From the NCBI GenBank assembly GCA_003168295.1, contig PMST01000182.1, positions 1,291 through 12,010 on the forward strand: a stretch of 10,720 nucleotides of DNA, in the 5' to 3' direction. The position numbers and the translations under genes were made by a program. Numbering within the stretch: the first letter of the stretch is position 1; each line of letters begins with the position of its first letter. This DNA is from Actinomycetota bacterium (GTDB taxonomy: Bacteria; Actinomycetota; Actinomycetes; Streptosporangiales; Streptosporangiaceae). The notes beneath the pieces are model-generated. The model was not told the origin of the DNA and did not search any database. It saw only the letters and a program-made list of their open reading frames with translations. Of the stretch, positions 1-6,214 are shown piece after piece.

Positions 1-1
1 C

Positions 2-36
2 CCGCGCGCCCCGGCGTTAACCGCCGGGGCGCGCGG
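2..36 (-). terminator. Strong hairpin terminator after the lipoprotein gene
   Basis: Positions 2–16 and 22–36 are perfect reverse complements, forming a 15-bp almost pure G/C stem around the 5-nt loop at 17–21 (TTAAC). It starts about 30 bp beyond the lipoprotein stop codon. No U-tract is visible on the minus strand before the window ends, which is common for actinobacterial terminators. Because the structure is symmetric, it could also end a plus-strand gene arriving from the left. Confidence 0.75.
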
Positions 37-66
37 ATCCGGCTCCTCGCGGGCCGACCGGAAACG

Positions 67-708
67 TCAGTAGAGGGTCAGGGTCGGCCCGGTCTTAACA
101 ATGGTCCCGCCACTACCGCCGATGAACGCGTGAACCTTCAGGTGGGCGGTGTAGAAGAGGAAGGTTATCGAGACGCACTCGTCGTCGCCTTTTCCGGTCA
201 GGTCGACCGCGCCGACATTCTTGTCGGCTCCGCTGCTGTTGTAGGCGTACGCCACCGCCCCCACCGAGAACGCGCTTCCGGTCTGCTTGGCACAGATGGA
301 CACCTTGACCCTCGCGGTGCCAATCTTCTCGTACGAACCGCTGGCGCTGACGATGTTGTCACCGGAGATCGCGGGCACCGTGAAGTCGACGGTCGACCCG
401 GAACTCCCCGTCGGGGGGGTACTCACCGGGGGCGCAGAGGCCGTGGAGTGCGGAGGGGTGTTGGAGGTAACGGGGACAGCCGTATGCGTGGCCGCGTGGG
501 TGGCGGCCGCCGAAGTCGCTGGCGTCGAAGCAGGCGCGGACGCCGGGGATGAGCCGGCTACGGTAGCCACAGCCGCTTGCGAACCGCCTGCGGCCGGCGC
601 GGACGCAGCGGTGGATGAAGTCGTCCCAGCCCCCCCGCATGCGCTCAGGCCAACGCTGCCGATAACGGCGGCGGCAATGATCACAACCGGAAACCGGCGC
701 ATCCTCAT
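67..708 (-). CDS. Secreted lipoprotein with Ser/Thr/Ala/Pro-rich linker, unknown function
   Basis: A 213-residue protein with a lipoprotein signal peptide: basic start (Met-Arg-Met-Arg-Arg), hydrophobic core at about residues 7–20, and lipobox Leu-Ser-Ala-Cys with the lipidated Cys at 24. Residues 25–105 are a low-complexity Ala/Ser/Thr/Pro/Gly linker, presumably spanning the cell wall. The folded part is about 106–213. It has alternating hydrophobic residues suggesting beta strands and two cysteines (139 and 178) that could form a disulfide. I do not recognise a family. The ATG at 708 is preferred because AAGGG lies 7 nt upstream; a second ATG at 702 (residue 3) is possible but worse spaced. 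The gene stands alone, divergent from the DUF222 gene, and is followed by a hairpin. Envelope localisation is well supported; the function is unknown. Confidence 0.85.
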   Translation of the reverse strand: MRMRRFPVVIIAAAVIGSVGLSACGGAGTTSSTAASAPAAGGSQAAVATVAGSSPASAPASTPATSAAATHAATHTAVPVTSNTPPHSTASAPPVSTPPTGSSGSTVDFTVPAISGDNIVSASGSYEKIGTARVKVSICAKQTGSAFSVGAVAYAYNSSGADKNVGAVDLTGKGDDECVSITFLFYTAHLKVHAFIGGSGGTIVKTGPTLTLY

Positions 709-1184
709 GCTCTTACCCTTCAGAGAGTAACCAGATGTTACAGCAGGTCACAATGGTGGTTTCGTCGTTACGATAGAGGCTGGCCGTCAGCGCGGGAGAC
801 GACTTAACCAGAAAAAGAGCACTTTCGTCGCCGGTCAGCGCGGGCCAGAACACGGACCTGCGCCATGTTCGGCTTCGAAGCCATCGACGTTGGCGATGGA
901 GGCAGCGTAGTGGTCCGGACCGCCGGCCCAAGGGCAAATCCGGGGACGGCGGCGTCCAGTAGACCGCAAATTTGTTCGCCCGATTTGGCGTGTCAGGCCC
1001 GGTGCACTCCCGGAATGTCAGAGTCGGCCGGTATGATCGAACAAGAAGATGAAAAGAACGACCACGCTTCGATGATCATCAGGCCAGGTACTGGGAGTTA
1101 GCCCGGTCCCGCCGTCGGCGAGAGCGCAATCAGGCGCCAGCACCACCCGCGAAAGCGGCCGCCCGCGAGCATCTGGATGGGGGT
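709..1184. other. 476-bp divergent intergenic region with several palindromes
   Basis: This lies between the minus-strand lipoprotein gene and the plus-strand DUF222 gene and must hold both promoters. It contains perfect palindromes at 871–882 (GGCTTCGAAGCC), 912–921 (GGTCCGGACC), 967–974 (CAAATTTG) and 1071–1080 (GATGATCATC). An 11-bp direct repeat (GTCAGCGCGGG) occurs at 786–796 and 834–844. TATGAT at 1032–1037 resembles a -10 box for the rightward gene, but it has no good -35 box and sits about 150 nt from the start codon. Short open frames here (for example 865–1101 plus and 713–937 minus) lack a convincing ribosome binding site and coding bias. No tRNA or small RNA structure was recognised. 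Confidence 0.55.
716..720 (-). promoter_or_regulatory. Ribosome binding site of the lipoprotein gene
   Basis: AAGGG on the minus strand, 7 nt before the ATG at 708. It supports that start over the in-frame ATG two codons later. Further upstream, TAACAT at 740–735 could be a -10 box about 26 nt before the start, but I see no convincing -35 element. Confidence 0.5.
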
Positions 1185-2837
1185 GTGGATCACGTGAGTA
1201 CTGCCTCGGCACCGGCCAGCGAGACCGACGCGCTGCAGATGCTGGACTCGGCGCTGGGCTACCTGACCGCCGCGGACCCGGCCGGCATGCCGGCCGTGAT
1301 CCAGGCCCGGTGCCTGATCGCGCTGGAACGGGCCGACGCGAGGGTCACCGCGGCGCGGGCCCCGATCCTGGCCGCGTTCAACGCCGCCCGGGGCTACCGC
1401 GACGACGGGGACTACAGTGCCCGGTCCTGGCTGATCCATAAGACCCGGGTGACCAAGGGCACTGCGGTCGAGCACACGGGCTGGTCCCGCCGGACCGGGA
1501 CCCATCCCCGGGTCATGGCGGCGCTGGCCGCCGGGGACGACCTCACGAAGTCTTACGCCCGGACCATCTGCGGCTGGACTGACCGGCTGCCGGAGGACTG
1601 CCGGGACAGCGCGGACGCGATCCTGGTCAGCGCCGCGCTGATGGGGATGGAGCTGCCGGACCTGGCCGCGCTGGCGGCGGAGATCGAGGCCCGGTCCCGG
1701 CCCGATGTCCCCGATCAGGACGGCCCCCGGTTCGAGGACCGGGCCGTGCGGCTGGAGACCACGTTCGGCGGCGCCGGGGTGCTGACCGGTGACCTGACCC
1801 CGGAGTGCGCCGCTGTCGTGACCGCGGTGCTGGATGCGCTGTCGGTACCGCGGGGCGCCGAAGATGACCGTACTCACGAGCAGCGTTACCATGACGCGCT
1901 GGAGGAGGCGTGCCGGCGGCTGGTCGCGGCGGGGCTGCTGCCCGAGCGGGCCGGGCAGCCGGTCAGGGTCACCGCGCATATTGATCTGGCGGACCTGACC
2001 GACCTGGACATCGGCTCCCGGCTCCAGCAGGAGTGGACCGAGCGGGTGCGGGGCCGGTGGGCCGCGGCCCGCGCCGCAGCGTCGGCGGGCGGCAGTGACG
2101 GGGCGGCGTGGCTGGACGGCGACGGCGCGGAGGGGTTCGCGTGCGACGCGTCAGTGACGCCGGTGGTGCTGGGCGCCGTCAACCCCGGCGTTCTCGAGGA
2201 GCTGGTCCGACTCTGCCTTCAGCTAGCCGGGCACGGCCCCGGCCGCTGCACCCCCAACCCCAGCCCGGACCACACTGACCCCGACCACAACAACCCCGAT
2301 CACAGCGACCCGGACCACGCCGCCTCGGACCCGGCCCGCCCGGGTGAGCCGGTGCCGGGTCCCCAGCCGCTGCCGCCGGGCCTGAGCCGCGAGTCACTCG
2401 AGCAAGCCATCATCGGCAAGGCCGTGGAGCTGCTGTCGGGCCGGGACGGGCTCGCTTCGTTCCTGCGCCGCCGCGAGCTCGGTGCCCGGCTCGGCGGTCC
2501 CAGCCAGCCCCTGGACATCGGGTTCAGCGACACGATCCCGGCCGGGATCCGCAACGCCGTCAAGGCCCGCGACCGCCGGTGCCAGTGGGCCGGGGGCTGC
2601 GATCAGCCCGCGTCGGCCTGTGAGGTGCACCACCTCATGCACAAGAGCAACGGCGGCGAAACTAGTCTCGATAATTGCCTGTTGATCTGCTTCTTCCATC
2701 ATCAGGTCATGATCCACCGGATGGGCTGGACCCTGGTCCGCCACCCGGACGGGACCACCACCGCGTGGAACCGCGACCGGACCAAAGTCCTGCACAGCCA
2801 CAGCCACAGCCACAGCCCGCCCGCCCGAGCCGGGTAA
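1185..2837 (+). CDS. DUF222 domain-containing HNH endonuclease-like protein (13E12 repeat family type)
   Basis: A 550-residue protein. Residues about 15–345 resemble the alpha-helical DUF222 region of the 13E12 repeat family. Residues 355–400 are a Pro/Asp/His linker with four PDHxx repeats. An HNH nuclease fold follows: Cys466 and Cys472, Cys479 then the His482-His483 pair, Asn489-Gly-Gly, Asn497, and Cys502 with His505-His506. All expected metal and catalytic positions appear present, so the nuclease may be active. The C-terminus ends in an alternating His-Ser tail. The GTG at 1185 follows a purine-rich GGATGGGGG stretch; a GTG at 1194 has better spacing to GGGGG and is equally plausible. 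Members of this family are often multicopy in actinobacterial genomes and lie in variable regions, but their biological role is unsettled. It converges on tsaD, 39 bp away. An A/T-rich patch inside the HNH core is atypical of its surroundings. Confidence 0.9.
   Translation: MDHVSTASAPASETDALQMLDSALGYLTAADPAGMPAVIQARCLIALERADARVTAARAPILAAFNAARGYRDDGDYSARSWLIHKTRVTKGTAVEHTGWSRRTGTHPRVMAALAAGDDLTKSYARTICGWTDRLPEDCRDSADAILVSAALMGMELPDLAALAAEIEARSRPDVPDQDGPRFEDRAVRLETTFGGAGVLTGDLTPECAAVVTAVLDALSVPRGAEDDRTHEQRYHDALEEACRRLVAAGLLPERAGQPVRVTAHIDLADLTDLDIGSRLQQEWTERVRGRWAAARAAASAGGSDGAAWLDGDGAEGFACDASVTPVVLGAVNPGVLEELVRLCLQLAGHGPGRCTPNPSPDHTDPDHNNPDHSDPDHAASDPARPGEPVPGPQPLPPGLSRESLEQAIIGKAVELLSGRDGLASFLRRRELGARLGGPSQPLDIGFSDTIPAGIRNAVKARDRRCQWAGGCDQPASACEVHHLMHKSNGGETSLDNCLLICFFHHQVMIHRMGWTLVRHPDGTTTAWNRDRTKVLHSHSHSHSPPARAG
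2265..2324 (+). repeat. Four 15-bp in-frame repeats encoding PDHxx in the DUF222 protein
   Basis: Four consecutive 15-bp units encode Pro-Asp-His-Thr-Asp, Pro-Asp-His-Asn-Asn, Pro-Asp-His-Ser-Asp and Pro-Asp-His-Ala-Ala (residues 361–380), in the linker between the DUF222 region and the HNH domain. Copy number may vary between strains, since the period is a multiple of three. Confidence 0.8.
2793..2816 (+). repeat. Perfect (CACAGC)x4 microsatellite encoding the His-Ser tail
   Basis: Four exact copies of a 6-bp unit encode the alternating His/Ser tail at residues 537–544, just before the stop codon of the DUF222/HNH gene. This is a slippage-prone sequence that stays in frame. Confidence 0.85.
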
Positions 2838-2876
2838 CCCACCCGGTCCCCGCTGGCCGACCACCGCGGGAGCGCG

Positions 2877-3908
2877 TTAGCGGACGACGACTTCGGTAAC
2901 GGGTAGGGAGGAGTCGGCGGGCAGGTCCAGCGGGGAGGGCGCGATGCCGCGGGACACGATCTCGGCGCCGAGAGCCGCGACCATGGCGCCGTTGTCGGTG
3001 CACAGGCCCGGTCTCGGCACCCGCAGCTTGATGCCGACCGCCTCGCACCGCTCCGCGGCGAGGGATCGGAGCCTGGAGTTGGCCGCGACGCCGCCCCCGA
3101 CGATCAAGTCGGTGACGCCGTGCCGCTGGCAGGCCTGCACCGCCTTGCGGGTGAGCACGTCCGCGACGGCCTCTTGGAAAGACGCGGCCACGTCGGCGGC
3201 CGGGACCGGCTCCCCGGCAGCCTGCCGCGCCTCCACCCAGCGGGCCACGGCCGTCTTCAGGCCCGCGAAGGAGAAGTCGAGCGAGCCGTCGTGGTACTTG
3301 CCGCGGGGGAAGCTGATCGCGCCCGGGTCACCTTCGCGGGCAGCCTTGTCGATGGGCGGTCCGCCGGGAAAGGGCATGCCGAGCACCCGTGCCACCTTGT
3401 CGTAAGCCTCGCCGGCCGCGTCGTCGATGGTGGCGCCGAGCGGAATGACCTCCTGGGCCACGTCCGGCACGAGTAGCAGCGAGGAATGACCGCCGGACAC
3501 CAGCAGGGCGACCGCCGGCGACGGTAGCGTGCCGTGTTCCAGCTGGTCGACTGCGATATGCGCGGCCAGGTGGTTGACTCCGTAGAGCGGCTTGCCGAGC
3601 GCGAACGCATACGCCTTGGCCGCCGCTACCCCCACCAGCAGGGCACCGGCGAGCCCGGGACCCGCGGTGACCGCCACGGCGTCGATCTCGCTCGGACGGA
3701 CGCCGGCGGTCGCGATCGCGCGGTCGAACGTGGGGATCATCGCCTCCAGGTGTGCGCGGCTGGCGACCTCGGGCACGACGCCGCCGAACCGCGCGTGCTC
3801 CTCCACGCTCGAGGCCACGCTGTCGGCGAGCAGGTCGTGACCGCGGACCAGGCCGATACCGGTCTCGTCGCAGGATGTCTCGATGCCGAGCACCAGCGGG
3901 GACGTCAT
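2877..3908 (-). CDS. tsaD: tRNA N6-adenosine threonylcarbamoyltransferase TsaD
   Basis: A cytoplasmic enzyme that transfers the threonylcarbamoyl group from TC-AMP to A37 of ANN-decoding tRNAs, working with TsaB and TsaE. The 343-residue length is normal. Visible family hallmarks are the N-terminal GIETSCDET stretch (residues 9–16), the metal-binding HxxxH (His113, His117), the SGGH nucleotide loop (138–141), the [10 protein letters not shown] segment (162–171), the [11 protein letters not shown] loop (271–281) and Cys303-Thr-Asp305-Asn near the C-terminus supplying the metal-binding Asp. The ATG at 3908 shares one base with the rimI stop (TGATG), and AAAGGA sits 8 nt upstream. It is the last gene of the leftward string and meets the DUF222 gene head-on. 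No clear terminator follows. Confidence 0.97.
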   Translation of the reverse strand: MTSPLVLGIETSCDETGIGLVRGHDLLADSVASSVEEHARFGGVVPEVASRAHLEAMIPTFDRAIATAGVRPSEIDAVAVTAGPGLAGALLVGVAAAKAYAFALGKPLYGVNHLAAHIAVDQLEHGTLPSPAVALLVSGGHSSLLLVPDVAQEVIPLGATIDDAAGEAYDKVARVLGMPFPGGPPIDKAAREGDPGAISFPRGKYHDGSLDFSFAGLKTAVARWVEARQAAGEPVPAADVAASFQEAVADVLTRKAVQACQRHGVTDLIVGGGVAANSRLRSLAAERCEAVGIKLRVPRPGLCTDNGAMVAALGAEIVSRGIAPSPLDLPADSSLPVTEVVVR

Positions 3909-4387
3909 CAGGCCAGTCCTTTCCGCATCACCACGGCGTCGACGCCGGACGGCTGGTAGTAGCCACGCCGGATCCCGACCTCGGTAAAGCCGCGCCGCGA
4001 GTAGAGCTGCCTGGCCCTGGGATTGTCCTCACGCACCTCGAGCAAGACCTCCGCACAGCCGCGGTTCCTCGCCTCGTCCAGCAGCGCGGTGAGCAGCGCC
4101 GTGCCGGCTCCGTGGCCCCAGTGGGCCGGATCCACCGCCAGCGTCACCACATCGGCCTGCGGTCCGCCGGTAAACATCATCCCCGCGTACCCGATCAGCG
4201 CGTTCTCCTCCTCGGCCACCAGATAGAGCCGGCGCGAGGCCGGCTGCGCGAACTCGGCCGCGAACATCTCAGGCGTCCACGCGTCGTCGGGGAAGAGCTC
4301 CCGTTCCAGAGCCATGACCCCAGGCATGTCACGCTTGCTCATCCCCCGCAACCGCACTCCGCGGGTATCACGTCGCCGGGCCTTCAC
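3908..4387 (-). CDS. rimI: GNAT N-acetyltransferase, RimI type
   Basis: A 159-residue GNAT protein. In E. coli, RimI acetylates the N-terminal amine of ribosomal protein S18; the substrate in actinobacteria is less certain. Residues 12–37 match the family N-terminus, the beta-strand and acetyl-CoA region is 79–99 ([11 protein letters not shown]), and Glu117 in the LEVRE stretch and Tyr129 in RQLY have the 12-residue spacing of the E. coli catalytic pair. The [15 protein letters not shown] end (from 140) also matches RimI. Odd point: the usual Q/R-x-x-G-x-G acetyl-CoA loop reads Trp90-Gly-His-Gly93-Ala-Gly95, losing the leading Gln/Arg. The start is GTG at 4387, overlapping the tsaB stop as GTGA; no strong ribosome site is visible, so coupling is likely. 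An ATG at residue 16 is an alternative but would remove the first strand. Confidence 0.9.
   Translation of the reverse strand: MKARRRDTRGVRLRGMSKRDMPGVMALERELFPDDAWTPEMFAAEFAQPASRRLYLVAEEENALIGYAGMMFTGGPQADVVTLAVDPAHWGHGAGTALLTALLDEARNRGCAEVLLEVREDNPRARQLYSRRGFTEVGIRRGYYQPSGVDAVVMRKGLA
3917..3922 (-). promoter_or_regulatory. Ribosome binding site of tsaD inside rimI
   Basis: AAAGGA within the last codons of rimI, 8 nt before the tsaD ATG. It fixes the tsaD start and suggests tsaD can be initiated directly as well as by coupling through the TGATG overlap. Confidence 0.6.
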
Positions 4388-5109
4388 GATGGCGTTACCC
4401 GCTTCGGCGGTCCCGGCTCCCGGGCATCAGGCCGCCGCAGGTATAGCGGATCCGCGGCCAGCAGCAGCGGCTGCGCCGCTCCCGGGCCACGCGGCTCGCT
4501 AGATCGTCCCGCGCTGCCGGACTCGCTGACTCGTCCCGCGCTGCCTGGCTCGCTGAGCTGTCCCGCCACGATCGCGCACAGCGTCCGGGCATCCGGGTAG
4601 GCAGGCCCGATCAGCTCGCCGAACGCCTCCGGGTAAAGCTGGCCCCCGGTCCCGGCCACCGCGAGCCCTAGCGCCCCCGGGATGGAGCTGGCGGCGCCGA
4701 CCAGGGGACCTTCGAGCCGTCGCCCGTCGGCGTCGTACCGCGCCCAGTAGACCTCCTTGCGGCGCGCGTCGGTTGCCACCAGAAACTCCGCTCCCCCCGC
4801 GGCCGCCGCCGCGATCACATCCAGGGTGCACACGCCGTGTACGGGAATCCCCAGCACGGCTCCGAGGACCCTGGCGGTCACCACGCCAACCCGCAGGCCG
4901 GTGTAAGGCCCGGGCCCTACCCCTACCGCCACCGCGGTCAGATCCGCGCGCGACGCACCCGCTTCGGCCATGACCTCCGCGATCATGGGCATGAGCAGTT
5001 CGCCGTGTCGCCGGGCATCGACAGTGAACGCCTCGCCGACGACCCGTTCCCCGTCGTGGATAGCCACGCTCACCGCGGGAGTCCCCGTATCAAAACCCAC
5101 CACAAGCAC
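4384..5109 (-). CDS. tsaB: t6A synthesis scaffold protein TsaB
   Basis: TsaB is the inactive TsaD paralogue that bridges TsaD and TsaE in the tRNA t6A37 complex. From the GTG at 5109 the protein is 241 residues, beginning Met-Leu-Val-Val-Gly-Phe-Asp-Thr, the family N-terminus; GTGs at 5103 and 5100 are close alternatives. The frame stays open up to 5292, but that extra N-terminus is low-complexity and overlaps the upstream gene, so I reject it. Hallmarks are the VGVGPGPYTGLRVG loop (about residues 62–75) and the PLYLRRPDA end (about 221–229). Residues about 185–209 are an unusual Ser/Gly/Pro-rich insertion built from a 9-residue repeat just before this end motif. It overlaps rimI by 4 bp. A hairpin sits directly on its start codon. 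Confidence 0.93.
   Translation of the reverse strand: MLVVGFDTGTPAVSVAIHDGERVVGEAFTVDARRHGELLMPMIAEVMAEAGASRADLTAVAVGVGPGPYTGLRVGVVTARVLGAVLGIPVHGVCTLDVIAAAAAGGAEFLVATDARRKEVYWARYDADGRRLEGPLVGAASSIPGALGLAVAGTGGQLYPEAFGELIGPAYPDARTLCAIVAGQLSEPGSAGRVSESGSAGRSSEPRGPGAAQPLLLAADPLYLRRPDAREPGPPKRVTPS
4477..4557 (-). repeat. 27-bp tandem repeat inside tsaB (2 good copies plus 1 degenerate)
   Basis: Positions 4504–4530 and 4531–4557 are near-identical 27-bp units (differences mainly at the middle and last base), and 4477–4503 is a decayed third copy. On the coding strand they encode 9-residue units around Ser-Glu-x-Gly-Ser-Ala-Gly-Arg. They add roughly 25 residues between the last helix and the C-terminal motif of TsaB. 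Confidence 0.8.
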
Positions 5110-5129
5110 GCCGACCAGCCTAGTCGGCG
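5109..5129 (-). promoter_or_regulatory. Hairpin overlapping the tsaB start codon
   Basis: Positions 5109–5115 and 5123–5129 form a perfect 7-bp stem (CGCCGAC/GTCGGCG) with a 7-nt loop. On the transcript the 3' arm ends on the first base of the GTG start codon, and the loop (TAGGCTG) holds the only AGG near the start. The structure could hide or present the ribosome site, or it could simply end the upstream transcript. The function is inferred only from position. Confidence 0.45.
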
Positions 5130-5167
5130 CGCGGCGTCGCTGAGCCCAACCGCGAATCCCACCAGAG

Positions 5168-5183
5168 CCGCCGGTACCGGCGG
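5168..5183 (-). promoter_or_regulatory. 16-bp palindrome/hairpin just after the membrane-protein stop codon
   Basis: CCGCCGGTACCGGCGG is a perfect palindrome beginning 2 bp after the stop codon at 5188–5186. As RNA it folds into a 6-bp G/C stem with a GTAC loop. It may act as a weak terminator, an attenuator or an mRNA-stabilising stem between the membrane-protein gene and tsaB. No U-tract follows. Confidence 0.45.
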
Positions 5184-5185
5184 AA

Positions 5186-6208
5186 TCAGTGCAGGGATGC
5201 CTCGGCGGCGCGGGCGAAGGCCAGGGCGGCTGCCGACAACGCGGACTCCGATACCGGCCCGTAAGACCCGCGGTTGGAGTGCTCAAGTCCATCCAGTGTG
5301 ACCGTTACGACCACGTTGTGATAGCGCACGAGGACGGTCGCCACGTCGGTGATCGCGCCGCCGGCATGGAACACCTGCAGGGCGCTGTCCGCCTGGTTGC
5401 CGAGTCCAGACAGCGGGGTCACCGTGGCCCGGGGGTCAGGCGAGTGCTTGGGCGGGTTACTGATGGCCTGCAGCGCCGAATCGTACCCGTCGATCGCGGC
5501 GAAGGTAGCACTGCCATCGCCGCTGGCCAGGCCGTTCGGTGCGTACGCGAGCAGGTTGAGTTCCATCAGCCGGTAGACGGGCGGTGAGTCGACGGTCCAG
5601 TTACACGCGGATTCGGCCGTGCCGTTGACCGGCAGCGGAGAGGCCTGGCTGACCTTCCCTGGCAGGTACTGCCGCACGGTGGCGGCGGGGACGACGCCGC
5701 ACGCGGCTGGCACCTGGCGGAGTTCTCCCGGCTGGAACGTCGTGATGAGCGTGCCCGGAGTGACGGCCGCTGGTCCGGGGCCGCTTGGCAGCAGCAACAC
5801 CACCGCGATCACGACTCCGGCCACTATCACCAGACCGCCCGCCAGGACGAGCCACCGCCGCCGCTTGCGGGCCGCCGCCCGCATGGCGCGGCCGCCCCGG
5901 CGCCCAGGCCGGGGCACCTCCTCGTTCTCGTCAGCCTCGGGTACAGCCCATTGCGGCACGAAGTCGTCCTCGGGCGGACTGCCGGCGCCCGCGGGCGGAA
6001 TGGGACCCTCGGCATCCCGGCGGCCGCCGTGACCCGCGGGACCAGCGTGACCCGCGGGCATCACGGGGATCGCGGGCCTTGCGGGCGTTGCGGGACGAAC
6101 CGGGGGCAGGTCAGCCCACGGCGACGGGTCATCCTCGTCGCGGTCAGGGCGGTAGGGCCCGGCCGGGTCGCCGGGTCGGCGGGGCGGCAGGTATTCCTGC
6201 TCGGGCAC
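5186..6208 (-). CDS. Single-pass membrane protein with DUF3558-like extracellular domain
   Basis: From the GTG at 6208 this is a 340-residue protein. Residues 1–117 are a Pro/Gly/Arg/acidic-rich, probably disordered cytoplasmic segment. A basic stretch (Arg-Lys-Arg-Arg-Arg, about 113–118) precedes one transmembrane helix at about 119–141, so the C-terminus should lie outside. Residues about 155–340 resemble DUF3558-type domains: a Cys170-Gly-Val-Val start, an alternating hydrophobic pattern, and Cys202-Asn-Trp, with the two cysteines probably disulfide-bonded. GGAGG lies 6 nt upstream of the GTG, much better than anything near the ATG at 6283 that would extend it by 25 residues. It sits between tsaE and tsaB but has no known role in t6A synthesis. 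It is separated from both by 76–85 bp, unlike the tightly joined neighbours. The family assignment is by pattern only; the function is unknown. Confidence 0.85.
   Translation of the reverse strand: MPEQEYLPPRRPGDPAGPYRPDRDEDDPSPWADLPPVRPATPARPAIPVMPAGHAGPAGHGGRRDAEGPIPPAGAGSPPEDDFVPQWAVPEADENEEVPRPGRRGGRAMRAAARKRRRWLVLAGGLVIVAGVVIAVVLLLPSGPGPAAVTPGTLITTFQPGELRQVPAACGVVPAATVRQYLPGKVSQASPLPVNGTAESACNWTVDSPPVYRLMELNLLAYAPNGLASGDGSATFAAIDGYDSALQAISNPPKHSPDPRATVTPLSGLGNQADSALQVFHAGGAITDVATVLVRYHNVVVTVTLDGLEHSNRGSYGPVSESALSAAALAFARAAEASLH
6028..6058 (-). repeat. 18-bp-period direct repeat in the disordered N-terminus of the membrane protein
   Basis: The 13-bp string CGTGACCCGCGGG occurs at 6028–6040 and again at 6046–6058. 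The period of 18 bp is in frame and encodes the Gly-His-Ala-Gly-Pro-Ala-Gly-His stretch. More diverged copies may continue towards 6090. Confidence 0.6.
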
Positions 6209-6214
6209 GGCGCG

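Noticed and set aside
713..937. Possible 74-residue minus-strand protein upstream of the lipoprotein gene
   Set aside because: No ribosome binding site, no coding bias, and it would overlap the lipoprotein promoter region.
865..1101. Possible 78-residue plus-strand protein
   Set aside because: No convincing Shine-Dalgarno, mixed composition and no recognisable motif; treated as intergenic.
1098..1979. Long minus-strand open frame (293 codons) opposite the DUF222 gene
   Set aside because: It is an antisense shadow caused by high G+C; composition is Arg/Pro/Gly-rich with no recognisable family and no ribosome site.
1185..2837. Defence or restriction system built on the HNH gene
   Set aside because: No methyltransferase, helicase or other partner lies beside it; the DUF222 architecture points to the 13E12-type family instead.
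2838..2876. Bidirectional terminator between the DUF222 gene and tsaD
   Set aside because: Only 4–5 bp stems (for example 2849–2853 with 2866–2870) can be drawn, too weak to call.
4477..4557. CRISPR-like repeats
   Set aside because: The units are adjacent with no spacers, in frame inside tsaB, and have no cas genes nearby.
3752..4600. Plus-strand open frame (282 codons) opposite tsaD, rimI and tsaB
   Set aside because: Shadow of three real genes; Arg/Pro-rich with no domain pattern.
5110..5292. N-terminal extension of tsaB up to an ATG at 5292
   Set aside because: The extra 61 residues are low-complexity, overlap the 3' end of the membrane-protein gene, and precede the canonical TsaB start; GTG 5109 gives a normal-length protein.
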